Positions 1-11,764 of a stretch of DNA of 64,000 nt are shown piece after piece. A program made the position numbers and the translations under genes. This stretch comes from Delphinus delphis (Eukaryota > Chordata > Mammalia > Artiodactyla > Delphinidae). The notes beneath the pieces were generated by a model. It searched no databases. It was not told the origin of the DNA and was given only the letters and a program-made list of their open reading frames with translations. The stretch is taken from contig NC_082685.1 in the NCBI RefSeq assembly GCF_949987515.2, forward strand, positions 27,048,168 through 27,112,167, read 5' to 3'. How positions within the stretch are numbered: position 1 is the stretch's first letter; every line of letters begins with the position of its first letter.

Positions 1-680
1 CATGTTTTTGGGGGGGGGGGGAAGTCAGGCCTGCGTATTCATGCGACATTAGTAAAATCGTGCAAACAAGCACCAGAGCTGCTGCGGTGCGAGTCATGCT
101 AGCTACGATGCCAGGGAAAGGTCTGGACACGAGTGCTCAGTGCAAGCTGTCATCAGCTTGCATCATCATCAGTTGTGGAAAACGTGAACTCGTGACACTT
201 CCCGTCGAGGTAATTAAACGTGATATTGCATGTTCAGATGTTTAGTGCAGGGCCTGGCTAACACAAGAAGTGTTCAGTAAAAATGTGAACTGTTGTTACT
301 ACTATCGTGAATAGTTTTTGTGTTTACTGTAAATTGTTCCTGATTTACATTAACGTAAAGGAATGTGAATTAGATATTCAAATTTAGAGTGCAAATTTCT
401 TATTTTTCATCTTTAAACATCTCAATCAGTTTAACTGTAAAGTGTTCCGAGACTACAAAATGGGTTGTTAGAAAAATACTGCGCTTGTAGAGCTGTGTAA
501 ATCGTTTTCACTGGACAAGATACAGATTGCAAGGGGAGGTTAATATGAACCAGTTACAGTATCTGTTCCCCCATTTCAAATCTTTGTCATTGAAGTGTAG
601 TTTACCTTGTTCATGCTGATTCTAAGTGTTCTAAGTTCGAAGTTATCAAATACATGTATATTAATAAAAATATTAAAAAA
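1..680 (+). pseudogene. 3'-UTR-like sequence, probable tail of a processed retrocopy (parent unknown)
   Basis: This AT-rich stretch has no long open frame and looks like an mRNA 3' untranslated region. An AATAAA signal lies near 662-667 and is followed within about 10 bases by a run of A's (about 674-683), the arrangement left by a retrotransposed polyadenylated transcript. By eye it keeps about 18 CpG dinucleotides despite its low GC, more than old methylated intergenic DNA usually keeps, which suggests a fairly recent copy or a conserved sequence. The 5' part, and any coding portion, would lie left of the window. I do not recognise the parent gene. A genuine 3' UTR of a + strand transcript is the alternative. 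Confidence 0.4.
10..21. repeat. poly-G tract (12 bases)
   Basis: An uninterrupted run of 12 G's near the window start. Its length is error-prone in sequencing. Confidence 0.85.
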
Positions 681-3220
681 AAAATCCCATGTTCCTTTCT
701 CTCTCCACCCTTCCTCACCCTGTGGGGTGGGGCATGGCTGGAGGAGAATCAGAGGGGGGTCCTCTAAAGCAGGGGTCCCACACCAGGTACCCCTCTTGTC
801 CAGACCTCAAGGTGATCCTCATATCAATAAACTTTTGTAAGCCCAGGGGAAGTTGAGTGGTAAGTTGATGGGCAGCTGGGTTTTGTCGCCACATAAGAAT
901 ACCTCGTTTTTACCCCTAAACAGCTCTTTCTGGATTGGCATTTCCTTTACCAATGGAGTAAACCCCACTGAACCAAAGTCTGCTATTTCACATTAGGTGA
1001 GAAGCCTATCTTCAAATCCTTGGTGAGGCCTAAAAACCAAGGAGGACTGCGGAGTCCAAGGTTAGGGACCCATCTCTGGAAGTGGGAAGAAAACAGGACT
1101 GGTCTCAACCCTTCACTATCTGAGAGACTGCCGTGTAAAGTAGTGAACCTCCCGTGGAAGGGAATATTCAAGAGCAGGTCAAATGACTATTTCTCTGGGT
1201 TTTGTAGACGGGATTCCTGCACACAAAGGCACAGGATTGTGTGTTCCCTGGAGCATAATCACATCAGAAAACTTGATTGAGTCCCGGCCTCCACCCCCTC
1301 CATGTTCTGGGTTCTCCTCTCTTATGAAACATGTCTGGGCTGATGGCATCATTCTGTGTATGTCCCTCTGTCACAGAGCCAAAAAGGCCTCCACCTAGAA
1401 GGCATCAGGTGATGGTGTTGTCATCTCCAGATTCATTTGGCAGAAACGGGACACCATCCTGAGTACAGGGATGAAGTGTCTTGAGAGTTGCCTGTGGTCC
1501 ATGCGTTCAGAGTCCCCAGGGCCAGTGGGATGGGTTTTCCTCGGAGACACTCATCCTGCACACTGGGTGAGGACTCATCTCTAACCAAGGCAGAGGCCCA
1601 AGGTCAGGCTGGACCCTAGAAGGCCAAGTCCAGAGCAGATGCGCAAACTGCAGCTGAGACTACGGGGGGGGGGGGGGGGGCCTTGACCTCAGGCACTGTC
1701 TAATTGGTACTGACTCCTTATCATGGCTACAGGGCCCCTCAGGATCCGGTCCTGCCAGCCCCTCCGGCTTCACAGAGGCTCTCAGCCACATGGCCTCCTT
1801 TCGGGTCCCCAAAAGGACCCTGCTTACTCAACCCTCAGAGTCTTTGCAATGCCATCTCCTCTGCAAGGAGCTGCCGGAAAGGGAAGGTGAGTAACCAAAA
1901 GTCACAGAGCTCATCAGGGGCCCAGCTGGGTTGTGATTCCAGCATCGACCCCACTGCACAAGCCCACAGGGGACGGGGCTTAATAAAGCTTCAGAGAATG
2001 GATGACACTTGAGAACCAACTGTGGCCCCAGCTCTGATCAATTGCTCCCTCTTGTAGAGTAGCAGCTGTGCTTACGGTAGTAAACAGTGTCAGTGCTTGT
2101 TCATTCATTAAAGATCTTCTCATTTTCTCCCAAGAACCAAGCACTGTAATGGGTCCCAGGGATACAGCCCTGGGGCAGGGCCAGAGCAGGCTCTGCGGCT
2201 ACAGATGCCTCTTGCCTCCCGTGCTCCTCCATCTCTGACCTGAGTCCCTGGCTGGGACAGAAACACACAGAGGTGCAAAGTGCGTGCACAGAAACCCACA
2301 CACAGGGCACACCTGCACCTGCCGCTCACAGGCAGGGAGTCCCGCCCAGCATGGCCCTGTAGGTGCAGCCTCTGAGGTGTCTCTCCCCTCAGGGGGCCCT
2401 TTGTTCTATGCTCCCTGGAGCTAGCCCTGTTATCTGAATCACAAAACCTCGCTACAAAGATGCCATGTTCTTTCTGCTTCCTACCAGAAGGATTTCAGGC
2501 ACGTAATTGGCCTCAGATGAATAATAGCGGCTTCAAGGTCTGGTCCCATCACTGCATATATGCTGCTGGCCTGGGACGGCACCTGCAGGAACATTAATGC
2601 AAACTGAAAATAAAGTTTACTCATCGGATATACAGGATGTCACATTTCTTGCACACCTGAGGCTGCAGACTGAAATTCACACCAGTCACACATGCTCAGA
2701 CTGATTACTGATGCAGATGGAGAGAGGGAAGTGAGAGCAAAGGTACGGAAAGAGGGTGCACGGACAGGGTGCTGGGCTGGGACAGATTCTGCACTGGGGA
2801 GAGAGGGAGAGAACGCCTGCGGGTCCAGCCTCAGCCTGGCGGGCGAGTGTCCTCAGCTACAGATGTCCGCCTGATCTTGCGGTCTTCATGGCCGCTGCAC
2901 TTTGTCAAGCCACCAGACGTTCTTGGGTTAAAGTTCCATTCGCATTTCTAAGCAGTCCCATCTCTGCCCCAACTCAGGGGGCAGAGCCATTGCCAAACCC
3001 CCTGGAGCCCCCACTGAGCCCCAATCCAGGGAGAGACAAGTTTAGTCGGAGGTCTCAGGTCTTGGCTGGAGGTGGATGCGGAGAGGCACCAAGGTGTCCA
3101 CGCCCCCTAATATCTAACTAAGCCCCAGTCACCTGACCCTTGGGTCCTCTGTGCCGTCCTAGGCAGGGGCTTTATCAGGGACAAGCTCTTCTCTTGTCCA
3201 TCGTCTTAGAGTTCACGGAG
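681..3220. other. Unassigned non-coding stretch
   Basis: No exon, RNA gene or confidently named repeat was recognised. The open frames here are short and overlap in several frames on both strands, as expected by chance. A second poly(A)-signal-like AATAAA lies near 825-830, and an AATAAAG lies near 2609. The part at 2450-2690 is somewhat AT-rich with no obvious repeat and could be conserved non-coding sequence. Confidence 0.4.
1664..1680. repeat. poly-G tract (17 bases)
   Basis: Uninterrupted run of 17 G's. The length is likely polymorphic or an assembly-sensitive value. Confidence 0.85.
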
Positions 3221-3224
3221 GGGT

Positions 3225-3400
3225 GTGTGTCACGATAGCATTCGATCATGCCAACTCTCCTTTGAGGCAGGTACTGCTAATTTCTTCACCTTAGAGATGA
3301 GCCAGGTGAGGCCCAAGTTAACACCACAAAACTGTGGCGTGGCGTACTTGAACTACATCTATGTTCCTCTTTTAATGCCACCACCAAGAGGCCTCTCGTA
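3225..3400 (-). repeat. Weak MIR-like fragment
   Basis: It contains a diverged reverse-complement MIR pattern: a 'gaggcaggtactgct' motif followed by 'agatgagccaggtgaggcc'. Divergence is high, so the assignment is tentative. Confidence 0.3.
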
Positions 3401-3459
3401 TCAAATTCCAGTCTGGCTTCTACCCCCATCACTCAATCAGATAAACTCTTCCTAAAGGC

Positions 3460-3617
3460 ACAGATGACCCCCCACGGCCCTCAACACAGCAGGCTAACAT
3501 GGTCCTCATTCTGTTGGCCTCTCAACTGTGCGAGACACTCTGGGTCGCTTCCTGTTCCTCCAAACACTCTCCTCTTTGGCTTCCTCGACACCACACTTGG
3601 GCTGTTTTTTCCTCCTT
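3460..3617 (+). repeat. L2 LINE fragment
   Basis: Pyrimidine-rich text resembling the late ORF2 region of L2 (the segment with 'ttggcttcctcgacacc'). It is upstream of and collinear with the larger L2 copy that follows, so both may derive from one insertion. Confidence 0.4.
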
Positions 3618-3637
3618 CCCCCCCCCCCCCGCCCCCC
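3618..3637. repeat. poly-C tract
   Basis: Thirteen C's, one G, then six C's. Confidence 0.8.
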
Positions 3638-4069
3638 TCTCGGATCCATTCTCTGCCTGCTCTGTCCCCATGGCCTGTGCCACCCTGGCTGCCCTGCCCT
3701 CTAACTTCTGGCTGGGTTGCCCAAGGAGAGAGAGGCACCAGCAGGTTGGGGAGTGGAAGGAGGGGAGGGCAGGCATTTGTTACCCCAACTCCCTCCCTGT
3801 CCAGCTGCAGTTCTGGTGGTGGTTGCATCCCTGAGGTTACAGCTCCAACCCACACTGGGCTCCAGCATCACTCCCCTTCCTTGACCCATCAGGCCCAGGG
3901 ATGCTAACGACTCCCTCAGTTGCTAGACCTAGGGCACATCAGCACCTGGTGTTTTTCTCAACGCCGCCCATGGCTCTATCCATAGTCCCTCATTAAACCC
4001 TCTTCCCTTAGACCTGCTGAGAGTGCCATCCCTTTCCTGCAGGCACTCTGAACGGTACAACACTCTTCC

Positions 4070-5135
4070 AGTTTCCTTCTACTTCCCAGTTTCCCGCTCT
4101 GCCTTCTTTTAAGGCTCACGTCCTTTATCTGACAATTCAACACAGATGATCCTCAAGGACTGGTCCAAGATGCTCTTCTCTTGTCAATCCACACCATCAA
4201 CCTGGGTGATCTCATCTGCCCCCAGAGATGCAATTGCCACCCACCCAAATGACTCATCAAGGCCTCTCTCTAGTCCAGGTTTTTCTGAGCTCCAGCCTGG
4301 ATAATCCAACTGCCTCCTTGACGTACCCCAAGGCATCTTAAACTCAACATCTCTTAACGAATGAGGCCGCCATTGACCTAGTTGTGCAAGCTGGCAACCC
4401 AGAAATCATCCTTGACCCCGCCCTCCCGCTCCCCTCCTACACTCATTCCATCACCAAGTTCCATCCACTTCTCTCTACGACTCCCACAGAACCAGATGAC
4501 CATCAGATTTTATCTTGGTGCTTGGTCTACCCACAGTCTTGTTGTTTCTCCCCACTCTCTGAGTTACTCTTTGCAATGTAGTCAGGGAGATCTTCCCACA
4601 GTGCAAACTGTATCAAACCACTCCACTGCTTAGAGACTTCAGTGGCTCCCGGGTGCCCTTAGATCTTGCACGGTCTGTCCCTGCCACCCTCTCCAGTGTC
4701 CTGTGCCTTATTTGCCCTCGATCTCTCCCCCTCCAGGAAGAGTGGTCTGTAACCCATCCCTCATACTCATAGGCACCCTCCCTCCACAGCAGCGTCTACG
4801 TGCGTTGTACCTCACCCCCCTCCCCTCTTCAATTCCTTAACTTCTACTCATCCTAACACCCTCAGCTCCACGGTCACAGCTTCAAACAGCTTCTCTGAGC
4901 TCCCTGACCAGTGACACTGTACCACTTATTACAGTTTTAGTTTTACACTTACTTGCATGTTTCATGAATATCTGTTTCCCCACCTACTATGTAAAGTCTA
5001 AGAGGGTAGGGGCCCATCTGTCTTATTTATTTATCTCTGTAAGCCCATCACCCAGCCCAGTGTCTGGCACATAGTAGGAACTCAATATTTGTTGAACGAA
5101 TGAATGGATAGATGAATGAATGACTGGACCAGAGA
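4070..5135 (+). repeat. L2 LINE, 3' portion of about 1.1 kb
   Basis: Landmarks of the L2 3' end appear in the expected order. They are the 'ggtgatctcatctg' region, 'aaactcaacatctctt', 'atcatccttgac', 'cttcagtggctcccg', 'gagctccctgacca', then the terminal 'ctggcacatagtaggaactc' followed by a TGAA-rich tail near 5090-5125. It is an ancient, inactive copy with stops in all frames. Confidence 0.75.
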
Positions 5136-5139
5136 GCAA

Positions 5140-5580
5140 AAGGCCTATTCTACTAGCCTTATACTAACAGCCATAAGTAGTATTGTTTATACTGTACTGG
5201 GATGTATAGGAGTTTTCCACTTAGAGACAAAGGAAAGGACGTTCTCATAGAGAAAGAACCTAAATGATTGATTGTAGAAGGAAACTCGGTCCGAATTACT
5301 TTAGGCAGTGGAACGTCTGAGTTTTTCATGAGAGACATGTAAAATGCACTTTTCTAGTTGAGCTTCCAATGATACAGCCTGGCTCCACAGAAGTCGCTCC
5401 TTTCCAAAGACCCCTGTCATGGATTGGGACCCCATACTAGGATCCTCTGATCTCAGCCCTGAGCCATAGAAGCAGGCTCTGCATTAACTCTGGGCCGACC
5501 ACGTGTGTGCCTCCCAGGTATCCACGCTCCTTCTTACGGCAGCAGCCCTGAACGTTTATGTGTCAGTGTCTTCCCCTCCC
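5140..5580. other. Unassigned non-coding stretch
   Basis: Nothing recognisable. No splice-flanked open frame and no confidently named repeat. Confidence 0.4.
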
Positions 5581-5584
5581 CCAT

Positions 5585-6055
5585 TCCGTGGGCCAGGCTT
5601 CACCACCATTCCAGGGGAGGCCACATGGCCTAGGCCGAGTCACTTGTGTGTCTCATGTCCCTGGCCTCAGTGATTAGTCCAGGGGTGGACACATGACATA
5701 AGCTGTTTGATCAGCAAGAAGTCCGGGAGTTTTTCAGGAGCTACTGCCAAAGACTCTGCCTCTTCCCCATGGGACTCACATGATGGGAGGTGAGGCTGGA
5801 GCTGAGAGGCCGGTTTGCTTTCTGGAGGGAGAAGGGAGCCACCACGTGAAGAAGAAGCCCACACGGGAAAGCAGAGCGAGGAAATGGAGAGAAGCCAGTC
5901 CTGTGGACGTCACTGGACACCTGGATCCAGCAGTGCCTGAATGTCTCCTACCTCTGAACCGGCTAATTATGTGAACCATTAAACCTTGGCATTCCTTATG
6001 CCAATGCAGAGCTAGAGTTTTTGTCACTTGAACAAAACAGAGTCCTCACTGAAAC
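5585..6055 (+). repeat. Ancient LTR-like repeat (ERVL/MaLR-type), family uncertain
   Basis: The layout resembles old mammalian LTR elements. There is a 'ggacacatgacataagct' segment, a purine-rich middle, a 'ttaaacc' stretch, then 'gtttttgtcacttg' and an end near 6055 similar to 'ctgactaataca'. The family name is not secure. Confidence 0.4.
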
Positions 6056-6059
6056 AACC

Positions 6060-7920
6060 TCTACGTGTCCTCTCTGCATCCCAACGCTCCCAGAAGCCTC
6101 CCAAGTTCTCCCAGGAAGGGGTCAGGCAAGGCCCTCACCTGAAATCAGTTTGCTTCGGTTCCACTTTGCCTCTAATTTTCTGTGTGATCTTGGTGAGGTC
6201 CCTTCCCTTAGGATCCTTCAGATCTGTGAAATAACTGAGCCTCTGCTCTGGGATTCATGGTTATCCCATGCTTTTTCTGCCAGGGTTTTGTGGTGCTTTT
6301 CTATTTAATTATCTGTGGCCCCCCGTGGACAGCCAGGCAGAGCCCTGGTTATAAGAAGGAAAGGATGGACCACTCCTTCGGGCTCTGAGTCCTCTGAAGT
6401 CCTCAGGCCCATCTGCCCTCAGGAGCTCCTAAGCTGCCTGCGCCCCAGGGGAAGAAAAAACAGAGCTACACATGCCATCCCAGGATTGAACTGGGGACGG
6501 GGCCTGCAAAGCCCGGGGAAGGGCTGTGTTGCCCCCAGTCTTGAGGCTTCCCCACGCCCCGTCCTGCTGCCTCAGCTTGGAAATACTGAAGCTGAAGCCC
6601 CCTCAGGCTACAACATGCCCCCCAAGGCTACCTCGGGGGGCCCCGCAAAGAGCTGGGGCTCCACCTACCCCGCTCCTGCCGCAGCATCAAGTCTCCTTGT
6701 TGAGAGGCAGCAGAAAGTGACAGCACAGAGGCCGAGCTCGGCCCCTTCCCCTCCCTCTCATCACTCCAGCTCTCCTGACGCATCTCGGGAAAGAGCTGTG
6801 ATGGCAGGTGGTGACTTCCCGGAAGGCAGGCCCTGGTGCTCAGCTGAGCCTGCACACTTGTTCCCCACCTGCGCCTGCCCGCCCGTTAGCCTGCCAAGAT
6901 TCATGAATGCTACAATTGGCAGAAGCAAAATTTCCTTCTTATCTGCATCTTGCAGCATGGCGGCAGGGAGCAGAAGAAGGGGTCGCTGGGGGCTAAAGGC
7001 TTCTGCTTGGTCCCTGGGCCTAGAGTAGAGATGCTAAATGCCATGGACCACTCCTGCCCACCTGACTCTAGCGACAGGGGGCACACATGAACCGAGAGCC
7101 TCCACTCCACCAAGGGACGGAGGCAGGGGACAGACATAGGTGAGGGAAGGGGGCCAGGAGCACCGGCGGCAGGGGTTGGGGTGACGGTGGGAAGAGGCCC
7201 GGCACAACTAACCACTGCAAACCCCTCCTCACGGCTTTGAGCTCTGCTGCCCTCTGTCTTACGTGGCTGGCCGGGGACAAATCAGCCATGACGCCCCCTT
7301 TGTCTTAGACCAGGTTTCCAGAAGCAGACCCAGAGATGAGAATTTGTGTGCCAGAGATTTATCAAGGAAGTGCTTCCATGAGAAATCAGCAAAGGATGGG
7401 GAAGAAGAAACCAGAGAGGTAGGCGCGACGCCAAGCAAGGCTGCTGTCTCAGGCCTGATCCCGGCGGGGACTCAGGAGGAGCACATGCGCTCCAGGCAGG
7501 GGAGCTGGGCTTCCCTGTCTCTCCGTGCAGCAAGGTGCTGGGGGAGGACGGGGGAGAGTGGGAGACACACTCCCCGGCACTGCAGGCTCCAGGCAAGGGA
7601 GAAAGCAACGCCAGCAGCCTGGGGACAGACCTCGGAAGGGTGTGACAGTGATGGGCTTGATGGGACAAATGAACGGCAGGAGGGCAGCCTTGGTCTGTTG
7701 CCAAAAAGCAGACCCAGAATTTGAACACAAGAGTCTTGTGTCCTGTGCCCAAAGGGGCTGGAAGGAAAACCCTGGAAAGACAGAGGCTGGTGGCGGAAAG
7801 GACAGCAGAAGCTTTGTGGACAGACCGAGGCCAGGAATGACAATGGCATGAAGCTGGACCTCAGGCTCAAGACCAGCTCTGGGGAAGGGGCTTCTTTCAG
7901 CAGCATGAGATCGGCCTAGG
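6060..7920. other. GC-rich non-coding stretch, no gene recognised
   Basis: Several overlapping open frames occur on both strands. The longest, 237 codons at 6315-7028, begins with GTG and shows no domain, low-complexity bias aside. This is expected for GC-rich DNA, where stop codons are rare. Around 7310-7420 the text resembles an old interspersed repeat I cannot name. Confidence 0.4.
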
Positions 7921-7921
7921 G

Positions 7922-7943
7922 AACACACACACACACACACACA
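7922..7943. repeat. (CA)n microsatellite
   Basis: About ten CA units directly before a MER5-type element. Confidence 0.85.
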
Positions 7944-7944
7944 A

Positions 7945-8095
7945 CCCACACGGGAACTTGTCAGAAATGCACATTCTCAGGCCCTACCCCTGACTTCCGG
8001 AATCAGAAGCTCTGGGGTGGCCCAGCCATCTGGGGACCAGTGGGCCTTCCCAGGGGATGCTGACACTTCCTCATGTTAGAGAACCGCTGAGTAGG
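7945..8095 (+). mobile_element. MER5A-type hAT non-autonomous DNA transposon
   Basis: It shows the MER5A order 'gaacttgtcagaaatgcaca', then 'aggccctaccc', 'aatcagaagctctggggtgg', and the terminal 'gttagagaaccgctgag'. It is an old non-coding copy lacking a clear left end. Confidence 0.75.
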
Positions 8096-8399
8096 ACAGG
8101 TGGCCCTTCCCGGTTCAGGAAGGGCCTAGCAGCTGTCCCCTGTCACCCAGCATGAGGCCTGTCACCCTCTGAAGTAGCTACTGAGACCTTTTTGTTCATG
8201 AGGCAGAGCAGGAATTGGCCCTGTGGGACCAGCCACCCCACTCTGCCTGGTATTGCTGACATTGCTTCCCTGGCTCCATGTTCTCTCCCAGAAATGAATA
8301 GCCTCCAATGGCCGCGTATTTGCATAATGGCTCTCCCGTCCTCTTCACTAGCCTGAATTAATTGTTTTGGAATACCATTGCCCCAATATGTTTGCCTAG

Positions 8400-8500
8400 A
8401 GCTTTGGTTCTTTCACTGTGGGTCTCAAAATCACTGGGGCACCTTGTGAAAATGCAGATGCTGCCCCACCCCCTTCTAGCTCCAGAATCCTGTAGTGTAG
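8400..8500 (+). mobile_element. MER5-like fragment
   Basis: The pieces 'gggtctcaaaatcactgggg', 'aaaatgcagatgctgcccc' and 'tagctccagaatcc' follow the MER5/Charlie pattern. The right part is missing. Confidence 0.5.
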
Positions 8501-8784
8501 CTGGAATGACGCACTGTATATAAAATTGAGACAAGGCCACGGTCTTGGCCAATGAAGGGGGGTGAGGGAGTACTGGGGTGGCATTGGCATGGGGTGTGTC
8601 TAATTGAGTTGGAGGAAGCAGCCTTACAGCAGCCTGCAGGTGCTCGGGGCGGGTCAGGTAGTGGTGGGCTCCCTGGAGGTGGCAATGGGAAGCTGGTGGA
8701 GGGAAGAGAGAGAAATTAGGGAACTGGTCCCTGAAGGAGCGCATCCCTGGGGGGCAGCTCTGCCAGATGTTGCCTGAAGAATAG

Positions 8785-8945
8785 TGGTGTTGTTTCCTCA
8801 GCACTGTGTGGGGATCTGTGCACGTGGTTTCTCATCTAATTCTCCTGTAACCCCGAGGGGTAGGGCGGGGTAGGGATTTTATCTCTGATTTCACAGAATT
8901 TAAGGGGCTTGTCCAAATCACATCACTCATCAGGATTAAGCAAAG
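8785..8945 (-). repeat. MIR SINE, reverse orientation
   Basis: Reverse-complement MIR order: 'ctcatctaattctcctgtaa', a 'ggggtag' segment, 'ttatctctgatttcacagaa', then 'ggcttgtccaaatcacatca'. Confidence 0.6.
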
Positions 8946-9287
8946 CCCTGTCCTGTGCCCAGCCTGTTCCTTCAGCACCATTTCACACTTGCTCCTCCTT
9001 GAAAATGTCAAGGATGTAGCTCAGTACCCTGCACAGAGTCAGCTTGCAAAAAAAAAAATTCAGACTCACTCCCTATTTGCCGTGAAATTTCTAAGCAAGC
9101 TAACAAGAGTCCAGAAAGACTTCGGGTGCTGGGATGAGGAAGGTAGATGTCTTCGGCCTATGAGGAATGTTCAGGACTTCTCCAGCCGGCTGGGAAGACC
9201 AGAGACACTGAATCCAAGAGGCTGGACTTGGTAGTAAAACCTTGCTGGGAAAAAGGCAGGCTGTGGTGGGCGGGAGCCTGTGGCCTG

Positions 9288-9306
9288 TGCTGCCCTCTGC
9301 TGGTCA
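9288..9306 (-). promoter_or_regulatory. Candidate CTCF-binding motif
   Basis: The reverse complement reads TGACCAGCAGAGGGCAGC, which fits the CTCF core consensus CCASYAGRKGGCRS closely. This is a motif match by eye only. Occupancy is not shown. Confidence 0.45.
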
Positions 9307-9830
9307 TCAGTGATACTAACCGCAGCTGGCCAGGGCCAGTTCCCCAGGCTGGGGGCGCCTCCGGCCAGGGCACAGGGGGAGATGGTCTGAGACCTGACCA
9401 TGGCCAGTTCCACCCCAGCTCAGACAGGCGCTCCTCAGCGGCATGCAAGGCATGAGTTGGCAGCTATCTGGGAGCTGAGAGCTCTCTTCCATCTTGTTCT
9501 TAGAGGAGGTTGACTGTCATTTCACCCTCCTCATCAACCCAGGTTCCTAACTGCTGCTCTTCCTCTCCGCAGGGGCTGGCAAACTCAGCAGCTGCCTGAT
9601 GAGCTGCTGTGGCGCACATCCTACATGGGCCAGAATTCCTAGGCCCCCCTAAAGTTATCCATCCTGGTTTCCTGGGGAGGGGCTTGAGAACACCCTACCC
9701 AGGATGCCCTCTGATTTGGGGGGTAGGGAGCAAAAGCCCCAGGAACACTCTTACTCCAGCCCTTGGAAAATATTAAAAGCACCTGATGTTAACTGAGCGC
9801 TGACTATATTCCGGGCACTTTTCTAAATAT

Positions 9831-9935
9831 GACAATAGATATATCTATATCTTCATCTGTATCTGTATCTGTATCTCTCTCTCTCTCTCTATCTATGTGT
9901 ATATTTATATCTGTCTATCTATCTATCCATCTATT
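9831..9935. repeat. Compound (TATC)/(TCTG)/(CT) microsatellite
   Basis: A stretch of ATCT, TGTATC, CT and CTAT units about 100 bases long, with interruptions. Confidence 0.85.
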
Positions 9936-10009
9936 GAGAGAGGTTAGGAAATGATGGTTGAGGCAAGCAGGAAGCACCTCTGGATGGATGGAGATGCAGA
10001 CGTCAGAGT

Positions 10010-10235
10010 AAAGAGTGTGGCCCCTAAAGCCAGAAGTCTACAGTCCCAGCACTGCCCTTGATGAGCTGAGAGTCCCGGGCAAATTGGTGCCCTGCTATAA
10101 GGCCTCAAGTGCCTCATCTGTAAAATAATAATAGTATTCCTTTCTCTGAGGGTTTGGATAAATGCTAAATGGAATAATGTGAAGGATTTAGCATAGTACG
10201 TGATGCACAGCAAGCCCTCAACAGGGGCAGGTTTC
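10010..10235 (+). repeat. MIR SINE
   Basis: The MIR core 'ctcatctgtaaaataataat' is followed by 'tttggataaatgctaaatgg' and a diverged 'agcaagccctcaaca' tail. Confidence 0.65.
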
Positions 10236-10399
10236 TCTCCTGCCTTTGAAATTGGACTTAAGGTATTGAGCCATCTGGAGGAAGCAGAGGTGATAATGAT
10301 GACGGGGATGCTGCGGATCCCACTTGCTCAGGATTATTGAGCATCTACTATGTTTACCCAATAGCTATGAACGGCTGTTGTCAGTGAGCGTACGACTGT

Positions 10400-10540
10400 T
10401 TGCTCCATCTCAATGGTTCACACATGAAGCTTTTAAAAACTCTGGTACTCAGGTCCTACTGATTTAACTGGACTGGCACAAGACCAGGTATGGTTCCCCA
10501 AGAGGTTCACATTGTGCATCTGGGATTGAGAGCCCCCGAG
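10400..10540 (+). mobile_element. MER5-type DNA transposon
   Basis: The pattern 'agcttttaaaaactctggta', 'ctcaggtcctactgatttaa', then 'aagaggttcacattgtgcat' and 'ggattgagagccc' matches the MER5 family layout. Confidence 0.6.
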
Positions 10541-10544
10541 AATA

Positions 10545-10730
10545 TTTCCCTCCTGCCTGCTCTCCCCTTTACCACTTAGCATTCAGATCTCAGCTTGGCT
10601 ATCACTGCTTTAAAGAAACATCCACTGACCACCAAGACCAGGCCCGTTTTCTTTTTTCTATACCATGGTAAATCCTTATTCCTTTCCTTCAGAGAGAATT
10701 TATCTCATTTATACTTATTTATGTGGCCAT
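10545..10730 (+). repeat. L2 LINE fragment
   Basis: It contains 'cagatctcagcttggctatc', 'actgaccaccaagaccaggc' and 'tttatacttatttatgtgg', which are typical of the L2 3' region. Confidence 0.5.
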
Positions 10731-10734
10731 TTCA

Positions 10735-10850
10735 ACAATGTCCAAGAGATCCTTCACTAGACAGTTTTCCCATCTGTAAAATGGGGAGATTAATTCCTAC
10801 CTCACAGGGTTCTTGTGAGGATCTAATAACAAAAAGCAGGTAAAGAGCTT
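10735..10850 (+). repeat. MIR SINE fragment
   Basis: The motifs 'tcccatctgtaaaatgggga' and 'cctcacagggttcttgtgag' are the MIR core. Confidence 0.7.
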
Positions 10851-11089
10851 GGTGGTCTTCTAGGTGGTCCCTGTGAATCCTAGGAGTCCCTTGGGGTAAC
10901 ACACTGTCATCTTCTAATTTCCCAGCTTCAAAGCATGGACCTGGCACGGTCTTTCTGGATTCTGGACACAAGGTGGTTCTCATATCATCTGAACTTCCTT
11001 CATGATGTGTCCTTATATCATAGCCTCTAAGCTGTGAAATTCTGCAAATAACTGAGCCCTCTAGTGTCAGCTCTGAGCTAGTATTCTTA

Positions 11090-11215
11090 TTTTATGTGCC
11101 CAGCTGGTCTATCTTTTTAATTATCAGATTATTTGCTCAACAAATATTTAACTAAGGCTCAGTTAGGTGGCAGGCACCATTCCAAATGCTTTACATATAT
11201 CTCATTTAAGCAGTT
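11090..11215 (-). repeat. MIR/L2-like fragment, reverse
   Basis: It contains 'gctcaacaaatatttaacta', 'ggcaggcaccattccaaatg' and 'ctttacatatatctcattta', the 3'-end signature shared by MIR and L2 in reverse. Confidence 0.5.
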
Positions 11216-11764
11216 TTGCTGTTTAAATAAGGCCAGTCTTCCTGTTGCTAGTTAAAACCTAAAATAAATGTGCAAGGACAGGAGATGATATAAATGAGTG
11301 CAGGGAGGGTTTTTTTTTTTGGAGGGGACGGGTAGGAGAGATGGTCCTTTGGTTGCTGGAAGCTCAGGCCTTATTGAAAGACCCTGCTCTTCAGTTCCAC
11401 CTAAATCGTTTCTACACAAGTCCATATAAGTATGGTATAAGTAGATTACCCTACTTATAAAGAGAAAGTAGCAGCCTGCATTTTTCTATGGAAACTTCAG
11501 TTTTTAAAAAAATGGCTCTATTTGGAAAAAAAAAGAACCCAAAAAGACAAAGCACTGTTGAGAGGAGATAAAACTCAACTGTGAGATGGGATTTGGCCTG
11601 GAGCAGCCTTGAGCCCCTGAGAAGAAAGTGTTTTGGAGTGTAGGCAGGTGTGGGAGCGGCAGGAAGCTTGGGGGCCAAAAGAGAGAAAACGGAGACTGAG
11701 TCCTCATGTCCAGAAGGGTGTGGAGCCTGTGGGTACTGCAGGGCTGGGGGCAGAGCCTTGGTGA

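Noticed and set aside
6315..7028. 237-codon open frame
   Set aside because: It begins with GTG, has no domain, and other frames are open over the same GC-rich DNA.
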